From assembly GCA_002344525.1 (NCBI GenBank), contig DDTJ01000096.1, positions 1 through 64,000 on the forward strand: a DNA stretch of 64,000 bases, given 5' to 3'. Each line of letters begins with the position of its first letter. Within the stretch, counting starts at the first letter, position 1. The position numbers were made by a program, and so were the translations under genes. This document shows, piece by piece, positions 51,651-59,050 of the stretch. This stretch comes from Akkermansiaceae bacterium UBA2367. Its GTDB lineage: Bacteria > Verrucomicrobiota > Verrucomicrobiia > Verrucomicrobiales > DEV007. The notes beneath the pieces were generated by a model that saw nothing but the letters and a program-made list of their open reading frames with translations, had not been told where the DNA came from and did no database searches.

Positions 51651-51751
51651 GGGATGACGATAGGAGTTCGAGGGTTGCGGGACGCCGTCCCGGCATCCTG
51701 ACAGGAGGATACTACGATAGAGGAAACCCCGGCGTAAAGACTCAATTCCAC

Positions 51752-52717
51752 TCATTTCGCACATTTTTTCCGAAAATACCCGATGGTCTCGACGATTCCC
51801 TCCTCGAAAGGCACTCGGGGCTCCCATCCAAGCCACTCTTTCGCGCGGGAGATGTCGGGCTGGCGCACTTTCGGATCGTCCTCCGGGAGGGGTTCGTGGA
51901 CGATGGGGCCGGCTCCGGGGATGAGCTTCCGGATCCTCTCCGCGAACTGCAAGATGGTCGTCTCGCGCGGGTTGCCGATATTGACCGGCTCGTGGCAGTC
52001 GCTCTGCGAGAGGCGGTAGATCCCGTCGATCAGGTCGCTGACGTAGCAGAAGCTGCGCGTCTGGCCGCCGTCGCCGAACACGGTGAGGGGCTTTCCTTCC
52101 AATGCCTGGCCGATGAAGGCGGGCACGACCCGCCCGTCGTGGAGGCGCATCCGCGGGCCGTAGGTGTTGAAGATGCGGACGATCTTCGTGTCGATGCCGT
52201 GGGCGCGATGGTAGGCCATGGTGAGAGCCTCGGAGAAACGCTTCGCCTCGTCGTAGACGCCGCGCGGCCCGATGGGGTTCACGTTGCCCCAGTAGTCCTC
52301 GCGCTGCGGATGGACGAGGGGGTCGCCATAGACCTCGGAGGTGGAGGCGAGGAGGAAGGAGGCACCCTTCGCGCGGGCGAGGCCGAGGGCGTTGTGGGTG
52401 CCGAGCGACCCGGCTTTCATCGTCTGGATGGGCAGCTCGAGGTAGTCGAAAGGGCTGGCCGGGGAGGCGAAGTGGAAGATGTGGTCGACCTCGCCGGGCC
52501 AGTCGATGAAACGGCTCACGTCCTGGTCGATGAATTCGAAATCCGGGTCGTCGGCGTGGTGGGCGATGTTGTCGAGCCCACCGGTAACGAGGTTGTCGAT
52601 GGCCACGACCCGGTGCCCTTCCGCGAGGAGCCGGTCGCCGAGATGCGACCCGAGAAAGCCCGCGCCACCGGTGATGATCGAGACGGGTTTTCGGGAAGTG
52701 GCGGGGGAGGCTGGCAT
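51752..52717 (-). CDS. UDP-glucuronate decarboxylase (UDP-xylose synthase)
   Basis: 321 residues. A short-chain-dehydrogenase enzyme that converts UDP-glucuronate to UDP-xylose for polysaccharide or O-antigen building. The NAD site is GGAGFLG (17-23), catalytic Tyr155 and Lys159 lie in [20 protein letters not shown], and the family motif [10 protein letters not shown] holds Thr126 and Glu128. The conserved NTYGPRM and the end [12 protein letters not shown] agree. It lies between an OmpA-like protein and the pilus locus on the same strand, with 101 bases to the Amuc_1102 homologue. A link between surface sugar synthesis and the pilus locus is only positional. Confidence 0.9.
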   Translation of the reverse strand: MPASPATSRKPVSIITGGAGFLGSHLGDRLLAEGHRVVAIDNLVTGGLDNIAHHADDPDFEFIDQDVSRFIDWPGEVDHIFHFASPASPFDYLELPIQTMKAGSLGTHNALGLARAKGASFLLASTSEVYGDPLVHPQREDYWGNVNPIGPRGVYDEAKRFSEALTMAYHRAHGIDTKIVRIFNTYGPRMRLHDGRVVPAFIGQALEGKPLTVFGDGGQTRSFCYVSDLIDGIYRLSQSDCHEPVNIGNPRETTILQFAERIRKLIPGAGPIVHEPLPEDDPKVRQPDISRAKEWLGWEPRVPFEEGIVETIGYFRKKCAK

Positions 52718-52800
52718 CGAAGGAGGTCCGGGGGCGGGACGTGGGGGAGTTCAACGCAACTTTCCGGGATGGTCAACTGTATTTGCTCGGGATCGGAAAA

Positions 52801-53448
52801 TCATCGCCCCGCCGCTTCGCCGCGCCCCTCGTCGCCACCTTTCCGCGCGACGGCGGCGATCTTCACGGAGCGCCCTTCCGCGCCCTCCGTCTCGGACGGG
52901 GTGCCCTCGGCGGAAATGATCGCCTCGCGGGGAAGGCCCCTCGACACGAAAAAATCGGCCAGATAGCGGGCGCGGTTGGAGGCGACGAGCCGATTGACCT
53001 CGGCATGGCGGCTGTCGTTGGCCGCGCCGGTGATCTCGAATCCGATGCCAGGGTCGCGCCGGAGCTGCTCCCGCACCCAAGCAAGGGCCTGCTCGCGGCC
53101 TTCCAAGTTCGCCGCCGAATTGGGTTCGTAGGCGATGGTGAACGAATCCGGACTGGGCGTCGGCGCGGGTTCGACCGGGGCGGGTTCGACCGGACTCGGC
53201 TGCGGCTGCTTTTCCCCCTCCCCTTTCGCAGCGACGAGCATCCGCTCCAGCGCTTCGATCCGCTCACCCCTCGCGGCGAGTTCGAGGTGCGCTTCGTGCA
53301 GATGGCCGCGGACGCGCTCCAACTCCCTCTCGGCGGCGCGGAGACGACTCATCGGGTCGTCCTCCCCTCCGGCCTGGAGCGATGCGGCCACCGCGATAAT
53401 GGCCAGGACCGGAAAGAAACGCGGCGGGAGGGGGCTTCGGAACTTCAT
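52801..53448 (-). CDS. OmpA-like peptidoglycan-associated protein
   Basis: 215 residues from ATG 53448 (an ATG four codons earlier is possible). A signal or anchor (SPLPPRFFPVLAIIAVAASL) and a helical heptad-like stretch (RAAERELERVRGHLHEAHLE) lead through a Pro-rich spacer (PSPVEPAPVEPAPTPSP) into an OmpA/MotB-like domain: SFTIAYEPNSAANLEGREQA, then GIGFEITGAANDSRHAEVNR with VASNRARYLADFFVSRG, which carries the peptidoglycan-binding Asp/Arg pair. It would sit in the outer or inner envelope and hold the cell wall. It precedes the UDP-glucuronate decarboxylase by 83 bases on the same strand, and moaC diverges on the other side. Confidence 0.82.
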   Translation of the reverse strand: MKFRSPLPPRFFPVLAIIAVAASLQAGGEDDPMSRLRAAERELERVRGHLHEAHLELAARGERIEALERMLVAAKGEGEKQPQPSPVEPAPVEPAPTPSPDSFTIAYEPNSAANLEGREQALAWVREQLRRDPGIGFEITGAANDSRHAEVNRLVASNRARYLADFFVSRGLPREAIISAEGTPSETEGAEGRSVKIAAVARKGGDEGRGEAAGR

Positions 53449-53549
53449 CACCACGAGCATGATCCGAAGGCCGCCGTCCCGGCAAGAAAAAATTCGCCCG
53501 CCGTCGTCGATTCGCTTGCGGGTGGGGCGGGGCGGGAAGATTCTGCGGG

Positions 53550-54005
53550 ATGGAAGAAGGCCCGCAACTGACCCATCTCCGCCCCGACGGCAGCGCCGCC
53601 ATGGTCGATGTCTCGGAGAAGCCCGTGGTACGCCGCGAGGCGGTGGCCGAGGGCTTCATCGCCTTGCGGCCCGCCACCCTCGCCGCGATCATCGAGGGAA
53701 CGCTACCCAAAGGGGACGTCCTCGCCGTCGCGAGAGTCGCGGGCATCCAGGCCGCGAAGCGGACCGCCGAACTCATCCCTCTCTGCCACCAACTCCCCCT
53801 CACCAAGGTCGCGGTGGATTTCGAGCCGCGCGAGGACGAGCTGGGCATCTCCGCCACGGTGCGCACCGACGCGAAGACCGGTGTCGAGATGGAGGCTCTC
53901 ACTGCCGTCTCCGTCGCGGCCCTCACCGTCTACGACATGTGCAAGGCGATCGACCCGGAAATGGCGATCGGCCCGGTGCGACTCGTCGCGAAGACGAAAG
54001 GGTGA
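53550..54005 (+). CDS. moaC: cyclic pyranopterin monophosphate synthase
   Basis: 151 residues. The second step of molybdenum cofactor synthesis. Residues corresponding to the MoaC active site are present: Lys54 ([18 protein letters not shown]), His80 ([13 protein letters not shown]), and Asp129 and Lys132 ([12 protein letters not shown]). The body matches the family from the first residues. No other moa gene is nearby. It starts 101 bases from the OmpA-like gene on the opposite strand, and the ATG is close to the conserved N-terminus. Cytoplasmic. Confidence 0.94.
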   Translation: MEEGPQLTHLRPDGSAAMVDVSEKPVVRREAVAEGFIALRPATLAAIIEGTLPKGDVLAVARVAGIQAAKRTAELIPLCHQLPLTKVAVDFEPREDELGISATVRTDAKTGVEMEALTAVSVAALTVYDMCKAIDPEMAIGPVRLVAKTKG

Positions 54006-54081
54006 GAAATCCGAAGTCCAACGGACCGCAGCCTCTGGCGTGCGCCAAAGTTCGGATTTCGAGCTTCGGATTTCGGATTTT
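54005..54081. repeat. inverted copies of AAATCCGAA between moaC and the FAH gene
   Basis: GAAATCCGAAG near the left is mirrored by GTTCGGATTTC and CTTCGGATTTCGGATTTT at the right. The words recur at 1108-1141 and at 35980-36000. Confidence 0.55.
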
Positions 54082-54934
54082 ACCAAGCCACCGCCGTCTG
54101 GGTCGAGCTGCCGAGCCCCTCGATGCCCAAGGCGACGACGTCGCCGGGCTGGAGGAATTGCGGCGGCTTCAGGCCCATGCCCACGCCGGGAGGCGTGCCT
54201 GTCGTCACGACATCGCCGGGTTCGAGGGTCATGAAATGGCTCAGGTAGCTGACGAGATGGGCGATGCCGAAGATGAGGTTCGACGAACTGCTGTCCTGCT
54301 TCGTCTCGCCGTTGACCGTCAACCACATCTTCAAGTTTTCGGGATCGGGGATCTCGTCGACGGTGGCGACGAAGGGACCGAGGGGGGCGAAGGTGTCGCA
54401 GCTCTTCCCCTTCACCCACTGGCCGCCGCGCTCAAGCTGCCAAGCCCGTTCGCTGTAGTCGTTGTGCAGGACATAGCCCACGACATGTCCGAGCGCCTCG
54501 GACTCGCTCACGTAGCTCGCCTTCTTCCCGATGACGAAGGCCAGCTCGACCTCCCAGTCGGTCTTGGCGCTGTCCTTCGGAATCACGACCGGGTCGTCCG
54601 GCCCGACGATGGCGCTGGTCGCCTTGAAAAAGACGATGGGCTCCTTCGGGATCTCCATGCCCGCCTCGGCGGCATGGTCGGAGTAGTTCAGGCCGATGCA
54701 GATCAGCTTGCCCGGACGCGACACCGCCGGGCCGAGGCGCGTGCCCTCGGGCAGGCGCGGGGCCGTCTCGCGGTTCGCATCAAGCCAGGCGGCGAGGCGG
54801 TCGAGGTTCGCCGGGGCGGCGAAAAAATCGTGGTTCCAGTCCGCGCCAAAGCCGGACGCGTCGATGCGCGAGCCGTCTTCGAGTTGAAGACCGGGTTTCT
54901 CGGAGCCCTTCGGGCCGAAGCGGAGGAGTTTCAT
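54080..54934 (-). CDS. fumarylacetoacetate hydrolase-family protein
   Basis: 284 residues from ATG 54934 (MKLLRFGPKGSEKPGLQLE). Members cleave or isomerise 2-oxo or diketo acids, such as 2-hydroxyhepta-2,4-dienedioate or 2,4-diketo-3-deoxy-L-fuconate. Metal ligands Glu128, Glu130 and Asp159 are in DWEVELAFVIG and VLHNDYSERAWQ. The GKLICIGLNYSDHAAEAGM and VTTGTPPGVGMGLKPPQFL segments are signatures. No sugar-acid pathway gene is linked, so the substrate stays open. Its end meets moaC convergently. The longer in-frame start lacks family residues. Confidence 0.88.
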   Translation of the reverse strand: MKLLRFGPKGSEKPGLQLEDGSRIDASGFGADWNHDFFAAPANLDRLAAWLDANRETAPRLPEGTRLGPAVSRPGKLICIGLNYSDHAAEAGMEIPKEPIVFFKATSAIVGPDDPVVIPKDSAKTDWEVELAFVIGKKASYVSESEALGHVVGYVLHNDYSERAWQLERGGQWVKGKSCDTFAPLGPFVATVDEIPDPENLKMWLTVNGETKQDSSSSNLIFGIAHLVSYLSHFMTLEPGDVVTTGTPPGVGMGLKPPQFLQPGDVVALGIEGLGSSTQTAVAW

Positions 54935-55009
54935 CGCCGCGAGCCTAGCAAGCACCCCCCCACGCGTCAAATCCGGGGAGGGCGCGCCTTCGCGTTTTTT
55001 GCGGGACCG

Positions 55010-56230
55010 TCAGCGCCGCGACAGCTCCTCCCCGGTGGCGCGGGGCACCGGCTTCCAGAGATCTTTCGAGAAATAATCCGCCCCGAAGCGCTCCGGCCTC
55101 GCCGTGGTGTAGTAGATGCGATCCGAATCGAAGAGCTGCTCGGGTCGGTAGAAGGTGGAGACGGCGGAGACCTCGACCAGCGCCTGGGGGGAGTCCTGCT
55201 TCGACAAGGTCGTCTCGAGAAGATACTGCCGCCCTCCCGCCCGCGCCACGACCCAAGCGTGCTGCCCGACGTTCCCGTTCCATCCGATCGCGACGCGGGA
55301 CTCGAACCCCGCCCCGGCGAGCACGTCGGCGAGGAGGATGGCGGTGTCCTCGCAGTCCCCCGCCGCCTCGCCCCAAGTCTCGGACGGCGTCTTCCAGACA
55401 TCCCTCACTTCCCGACCGCCCCCGGCGGTCCGATCCTGGTCGAGTTCGTATTCGCAATGCTCCACCACGCGCCTCCAGAGGGCGAGGAGGCGATCCTCGT
55501 CACCCGCCACCTCGGGGCTGCCACCGGGAGGGACGAAGCCCTCGAAGAAGTCCGTGGCCCGCCGCATCTCGCCCCTCGTATCCACCCCGAGCACGTCGAA
55601 AGGCAGGTCGCAATGCGGGCAGGAGAGGATGAGGGTGCGCGAGTCGCGGTCGATCTCCAGCGCGTGGATCGTCCCGCAATGGGGGCAGCGATTGTGGAAG
55701 CGGCCACCCCGTTCGTTCGCGGCGCGGAGGGAGAATTCCGGGATGCGGCGGGACATCACCGCCAGCGCCCCGATCCCCCCTCGCGCAGGGAAAACAGCGG
55801 TGTTGACCGCCTCGAAATCGGGACTCGCCGCCGCCGTCCAGCCCGCGAGCTTTCCAAGCAGATCCTCGCGACTGCCCGAGGTCACCAAGTTCGCGGCGAG
55901 ATACTGCGCCCCGGGAAAGCGGCCCTGGAGCGCGTCGAAGACCTCGTCCAGCTCGAGATCGCGGGGCTTCGGATGGGCTCCGACCCATTCCCCGAGGAAT
56001 CCCTGGATCGCCTCGTCCCCCCGCACCTCCCCCACCCCGGCAGAGAGGCGGAGCCGGTTGATCCGCGCCATCGTGTCCGAACGGAAGCCGCGCTGAAAGG
56101 AGGCATCGACCTCCGGCTGCGCCCGGAAGACGTTGCCGAGATCGACCTTGCCCGACCGCTGCAAGCCGGCCAGCAGGGCCACTCCCGCGACCAGCAAGAG
56201 GCCGCCGAAGCTGAGAAAGCCTCGTACCAT
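55010..56230 (-). CDS. membrane-anchored transglutaminase-like protein with internal zinc ribbon
   Basis: 406 residues from ATG 56230. A TM anchor (about 4-22: GFLSFGGLLLVAGVALLAGL) opens the protein. The front half (DTMARINRLRLSAGVGEVRG, then FLGEWVGAHPKPRDL) is helical and of unknown type. A four-Cys zinc-ribbon-like motif follows at about 182-206 (RCPHCGTIHALEI, then SCPHCDLPF). The C-terminal part is transglutaminase-like: Cys293 in EAAGDCEDTAILLADVL, His324 in VGQHAWVVARAGG, and an acidic residue in the LETTLSKQDSP region. Predicted cysteine protease or cross-linking activity at the membrane; partners unknown. The longer in-frame start would translate a repeat. Confidence 0.8.
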   Translation of the reverse strand: MVRGFLSFGGLLLVAGVALLAGLQRSGKVDLGNVFRAQPEVDASFQRGFRSDTMARINRLRLSAGVGEVRGDEAIQGFLGEWVGAHPKPRDLELDEVFDALQGRFPGAQYLAANLVTSGSREDLLGKLAGWTAAASPDFEAVNTAVFPARGGIGALAVMSRRIPEFSLRAANERGGRFHNRCPHCGTIHALEIDRDSRTLILSCPHCDLPFDVLGVDTRGEMRRATDFFEGFVPPGGSPEVAGDEDRLLALWRRVVEHCEYELDQDRTAGGGREVRDVWKTPSETWGEAAGDCEDTAILLADVLAGAGFESRVAIGWNGNVGQHAWVVARAGGRQYLLETTLSKQDSPQALVEVSAVSTFYRPEQLFDSDRIYYTTARPERFGADYFSKDLWKPVPRATGEELSRR

Positions 56231-56681
56231 TCGTTCTCGGATCTGTCTGTGTGGGTTTGCGGCGTGTCGCCACGCCCGGCGGTTCCGCCAAGTTTTGTTA
56301 TGGAAATTATAATCCCCTTCGCTCCCGCCGACAAAGATTATTTCATCGCCACAGACTGGGAAAGGCAAATTTTTAAAATTTCCTGATTTTCGACAAGAAT
56401 GCGAATCGATTTCGAGAGATTCCATCTGCGAAAATCCGCGGGCATCTGCGGACATCCGCGTTGAATCCATTCGAGGAAGGCGAATTGGCGCGAATGAGCG
56501 CAAATGGACGCGAATGAAGGATCTGAAATTTGCGAAAATTCGCGGACATTCGCGCCAATTCGCGTTCCTCATTTTTTGACGCAGATCGCCGCAGATGCCC
56601 GCAAATTTCCGCAGATGGGGCGGCAGGGAATTTTCCCCCGTCGGTGATTGCTTCTCCGCCCGCACAGACGTAATTCCAGGC
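56231..56681. other. repeat-filled 451-base intergenic region
   Basis: It lies between divergent genes. Most of it is a nested inverted repeat (56395-56625) of CTGCGG and ATTCGCG words; the rest, near 56231-56394, is AT-richer and may hold promoters for both directions. I see no gene. Confidence 0.7.
56395..56625. repeat. long nested inverted repeat with two families of arms
   Basis: Outer arms at 56421-56462 and 56579-56618 (words CTGCGG, ATCCGCG) match for most of 40 positions. Inner arms at 56474-56510 and 56525-56570 (words GCGAATT and CGCGAAT) match as well. The ATTCGCG words are the family of 28485-28566 and 39360-39417. Confidence 0.75.
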
Positions 56682-57143
56682 ATGAGCAAATCACCCAACA
56701 AAAAGATCATCGAAGCCCTCCAGACCGCCTACGCGATGGAACTGGAGACGGTGCAGAACTACATCGCGGCCTCGGTCAACCTCGATGGAGTCCGTTCGGA
56801 CGTGATCAAGAAAGCCCTCGCCGCCGACGTGGCCGAGGAACTGACCCACGCCCAGACCCTCGCCAACCGCATCAAGACCATCGGCGGCCAAGTGCCCGGC
56901 AGCTTCGACCTCGAACGGAAGCAGAAGTCGCTCCAGCCGCTCAAGGACTCCACCGACATCGTCGGCGTCATCAAGGGCGTCATCGACGCCGAGGACGCGG
57001 CCATCGCCCAATACAACAAGATCATCAAGCTCAGCGACGGCGTCGATTACGTGACGCAGGACATGGCCGTCACGCTGCTCTCCGGCGAGGAGGACCACCG
57101 CCGCGAGTTCATCGGCTTCCTCAAGGAATACGAGAAGGCGTGA
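56682..57143 (+). CDS. ferritin-like di-iron protein
   Basis: 153 residues from ATG 56682. A four-helix bundle with an ordered set of possible iron ligands: Glu20, Glu53 and His56 (DVAEELTHAQTL), Glu104 (VIDAEDAAIAQYN) and Glu136 and His139 (SGEEDHRREF), the ExxH pairs of the ferritin/bacterioferritin superfamily. The order E, ExxH, E, ExxH fits ferritin-like oxidase sites. It could store iron or protect against peroxide, but short members also include rubrerythrin-like proteins without the rubredoxin domain. No signal, cytoplasmic. The start is fixed because the upstream in-frame alternative reads through a repeat. Confidence 0.85.
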   Translation: MSKSPNKKIIEALQTAYAMELETVQNYIAASVNLDGVRSDVIKKALAADVAEELTHAQTLANRIKTIGGQVPGSFDLERKQKSLQPLKDSTDIVGVIKGVIDAEDAAIAQYNKIIKLSDGVDYVTQDMAVTLLSGEEDHRREFIGFLKEYEKA

Positions 57144-57314
57144 GGCGGTGACCGGGAACTTCCCCTGATCCGCTCCATTTTTCCGCGCATTTTGCTCGCC
57201 TCGGAGTGGTCGGGGCGATACAAGGTTTTCCCCTGCCGACACCCCTTTGGCGCGGATGGGGACTGGCCTGCGGTCGCTCCCGCGTGTCTAGTTCCGTCGC
57301 GTCCCCTCGTTGCC

Positions 57315-58328
57315 ATGAAACTCCCCCTGCTCTCCGCTTTCCTCCTCGCCGCTGCCCCGCTCGTCGCGCAGGACGCCACCCCTCTCCTCCGCAGCGGCGA
57401 CCGCGTCGTCTTCGTCGGCAACACCTTCGTCGAGCGGGCGCGCCTCTACGGCCATCTCGAAACCTCGCTCCAGCTCGCCGCCGGACCGGAGGTGAAGGGC
57501 CTCGTCTTCCGCAACCTCGGCTGGAGCGGCGATTCCGTCTTCGGGGACGCCCGCTCCTATTTCGGTCCGCCCGCCGAAGGACGCGAGCGCCTCGCCCGCA
57601 ATCTCGGAGAAGCCAAGCCCACCGTCGCCTTCCTCTGGTACGGCGCCGAGACCGCGCTGTCCGTCGATCAAGGCTGGACCGACGAGCGCGAAAACGGCGC
57701 AGCGAAGGTCTCGGGCACCGGCCTCGAAACGAGCAAGACGCTCTTCCTGCAAGGCTACCAAGCGCTGATCGACGCGCTCCGCTCGGCCTCAGGCGAGGGG
57801 CTGCGCGAGATCGTCCTCGTTTCCCCACCCCCCTTCGAAAATCTCGGCGATCCCCTCCCCGACCAAAGCGAGAACAACCGCCACCTCGCCGCGATCCGCG
57901 ACGGCATCCGCGAACTGGCGAAGAAGAACCAGGTCCGCTTCGTCGATCTCTTCGCCGCGCTCGGCGGCGACGCCTTCGATGGCTCGGTCACCGATCCGCC
58001 CCTGACCGAGGACGGCGTCAACCACGGCGAAGCCGGCCACGCCCTCGTCGCGCGGGAGCTGGTGAAGGGCCTCGGCTATCCCGAAATCCCTCTCTCGCAG
58101 AAGGACGACGAAGTCCTCGCCGCCCTCCGCGACGCCGTCATCGAGAAGGACCGCCTCTTCTTCCACCGCTGGCGTCCCGCGAACGAGACCTACCTCTTCC
58201 TCTTCCGCAAGCACGAGCAGGGCCAGAACGCGAAGGAGATCCCCATGTTCGACCCGCTCATCGCCGCGCAGGAGAAGAAAGTCGAAGAGGCGCGGGCGGT
58301 GGTGTTCGCTGGACTGCCCAAGAACTGA
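57315..58328 (+). CDS. exported SGNH-like (GDSL) protein lacking the usual serine
   Basis: 337 residues from ATG 57315. A signal peptide (MKLPLLSAFLLAAAPLVAQ) is followed by an SGNH-hydrolase fold: block I reads VVFVGNTFVERARL, where the catalytic Ser of GDSL is replaced; block II RNLGWSGDSVFG and block III FLWYGAETALS keep the family shape, and block V DGVNHGEAGH holds the Asp/His pair. Such variants occur in PVC genomes next to haem-binding dehydrogenase genes. Without the serine it probably binds and does not cleave. The dehydrogenase gene lies one gene downstream. Carbohydrate-linked periplasmic role likely but unproven. Confidence 0.78.
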   Translation: MKLPLLSAFLLAAAPLVAQDATPLLRSGDRVVFVGNTFVERARLYGHLETSLQLAAGPEVKGLVFRNLGWSGDSVFGDARSYFGPPAEGRERLARNLGEAKPTVAFLWYGAETALSVDQGWTDERENGAAKVSGTGLETSKTLFLQGYQALIDALRSASGEGLREIVLVSPPPFENLGDPLPDQSENNRHLAAIRDGIRELAKKNQVRFVDLFAALGGDAFDGSVTDPPLTEDGVNHGEAGHALVARELVKGLGYPEIPLSQKDDEVLAALRDAVIEKDRLFFHRWRPANETYLFLFRKHEQGQNAKEIPMFDPLIAAQEKKVEEARAVVFAGLPKN

Positions 58329-58401
58329 TCTTCCCGGTTCCCCACCTTCCCAATGACCGCCTCTCGCTTTCCAAACAAAGCAACCTAACTGCAATTTGCG
58401 T

Positions 58402-58959
58402 ATGAGAACACTTCTCGCCAAACTCGGGGTTTTGAGCTTGCTGCTCGTCCCCCATGCACAATCCGACACGAAGGAAACACCCCATTCGGAGCTGGAGACG
58501 CTCTTGGTCGAGATCAAAAACGAGTTTGAGGTCTCCGACGAGGAACTTGCCCAAGGCATTCGCAAGTTCTTCAAAACCACGAAAGCAATCCAATCGATTA
58601 CAAAACGAGAGGATCTATGGGGACCTGATGGATATTCGGAAGAGGATCTAGAGAAGATGATCCGGGGAATGAGCGAGTCGTTTCAAAAAATGGAGAACAT
58701 TTCCATGATCTACGCAACAGACGCGCTGACGTTTCTCAATGCGAACGACATCGAGGCGGCAAAGAATCATCTTAGGAAAAACCTTGCCTCCCAGTATAGC
58801 ACCGCCATTTCCAAGGAAGGCGCGCCCAACGATTTCATCTTGGCGAGAGTCCAAAAACTAGCGGAAACGGACGCTGTTCTGGATCGCTTGATTCAAGAGG
58901 CCATGCGCTCCCGGCGGGAGGCAAGCGAAAAGCCTTCCGATCCCTCCGGCTCGAAATAG
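58402..58959 (+). CDS. exported protein of unknown function in an AT-richer patch
   Basis: 185 residues from ATG 58402 (a TTG two codons earlier is possible). A signal peptide (MRTLLAKLGVLSLLLVPHAQS) is followed by helical, charged sequence: LVEIKNEFEVSDEELAQGIR, SEEDLEKMIRGMSESFQKME, ALTFLNANDIEAAKNHLRK, ending in RSRREASEKPSDPSGSK. The codons are clearly more AT-rich (tta, cta, aaa, att) than in either neighbour, suggesting recent arrival. I recognise no family. It sits between the SGNH-like gene and the haem-binding dehydrogenase gene on the same strand, with no sign of coupling. Confidence 0.6.
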   Translation: MRTLLAKLGVLSLLLVPHAQSDTKETPHSELETLLVEIKNEFEVSDEELAQGIRKFFKTTKAIQSITKREDLWGPDGYSEEDLEKMIRGMSESFQKMENISMIYATDALTFLNANDIEAAKNHLRKNLASQYSTAISKEGAPNDFILARVQKLAETDAVLDRLIQEAMRSRREASEKPSDPSGSK

Positions 58960-59050
58960 CCACCCCTTTGTCGGCATTCACCTCTTATCTGAACGCTCAC
59001 ACCACTTTGACGTAGCGGACGGACCATCTCCTCCCAGCAACGATTTTCCC

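Noticed and set aside
51045..52754. Long minus frame joining the Amuc_1102 homologue to sequence under the epimerase gene
   Set aside because: Only the part from ATG 51650 has a signal peptide and family pattern; the front is an out-of-frame shadow of UDP-glucuronate decarboxylase.
53135..56386. Plus-strand frame of more than 1000 codons
   Set aside because: Runs antisense through three recognised minus-strand genes and in another frame across moaC; no domain.
55010..56710. Longer start for the transglutaminase-like protein
   Set aside because: The added 160 residues would translate the nested repeat; the TM anchor begins at ATG 56230.
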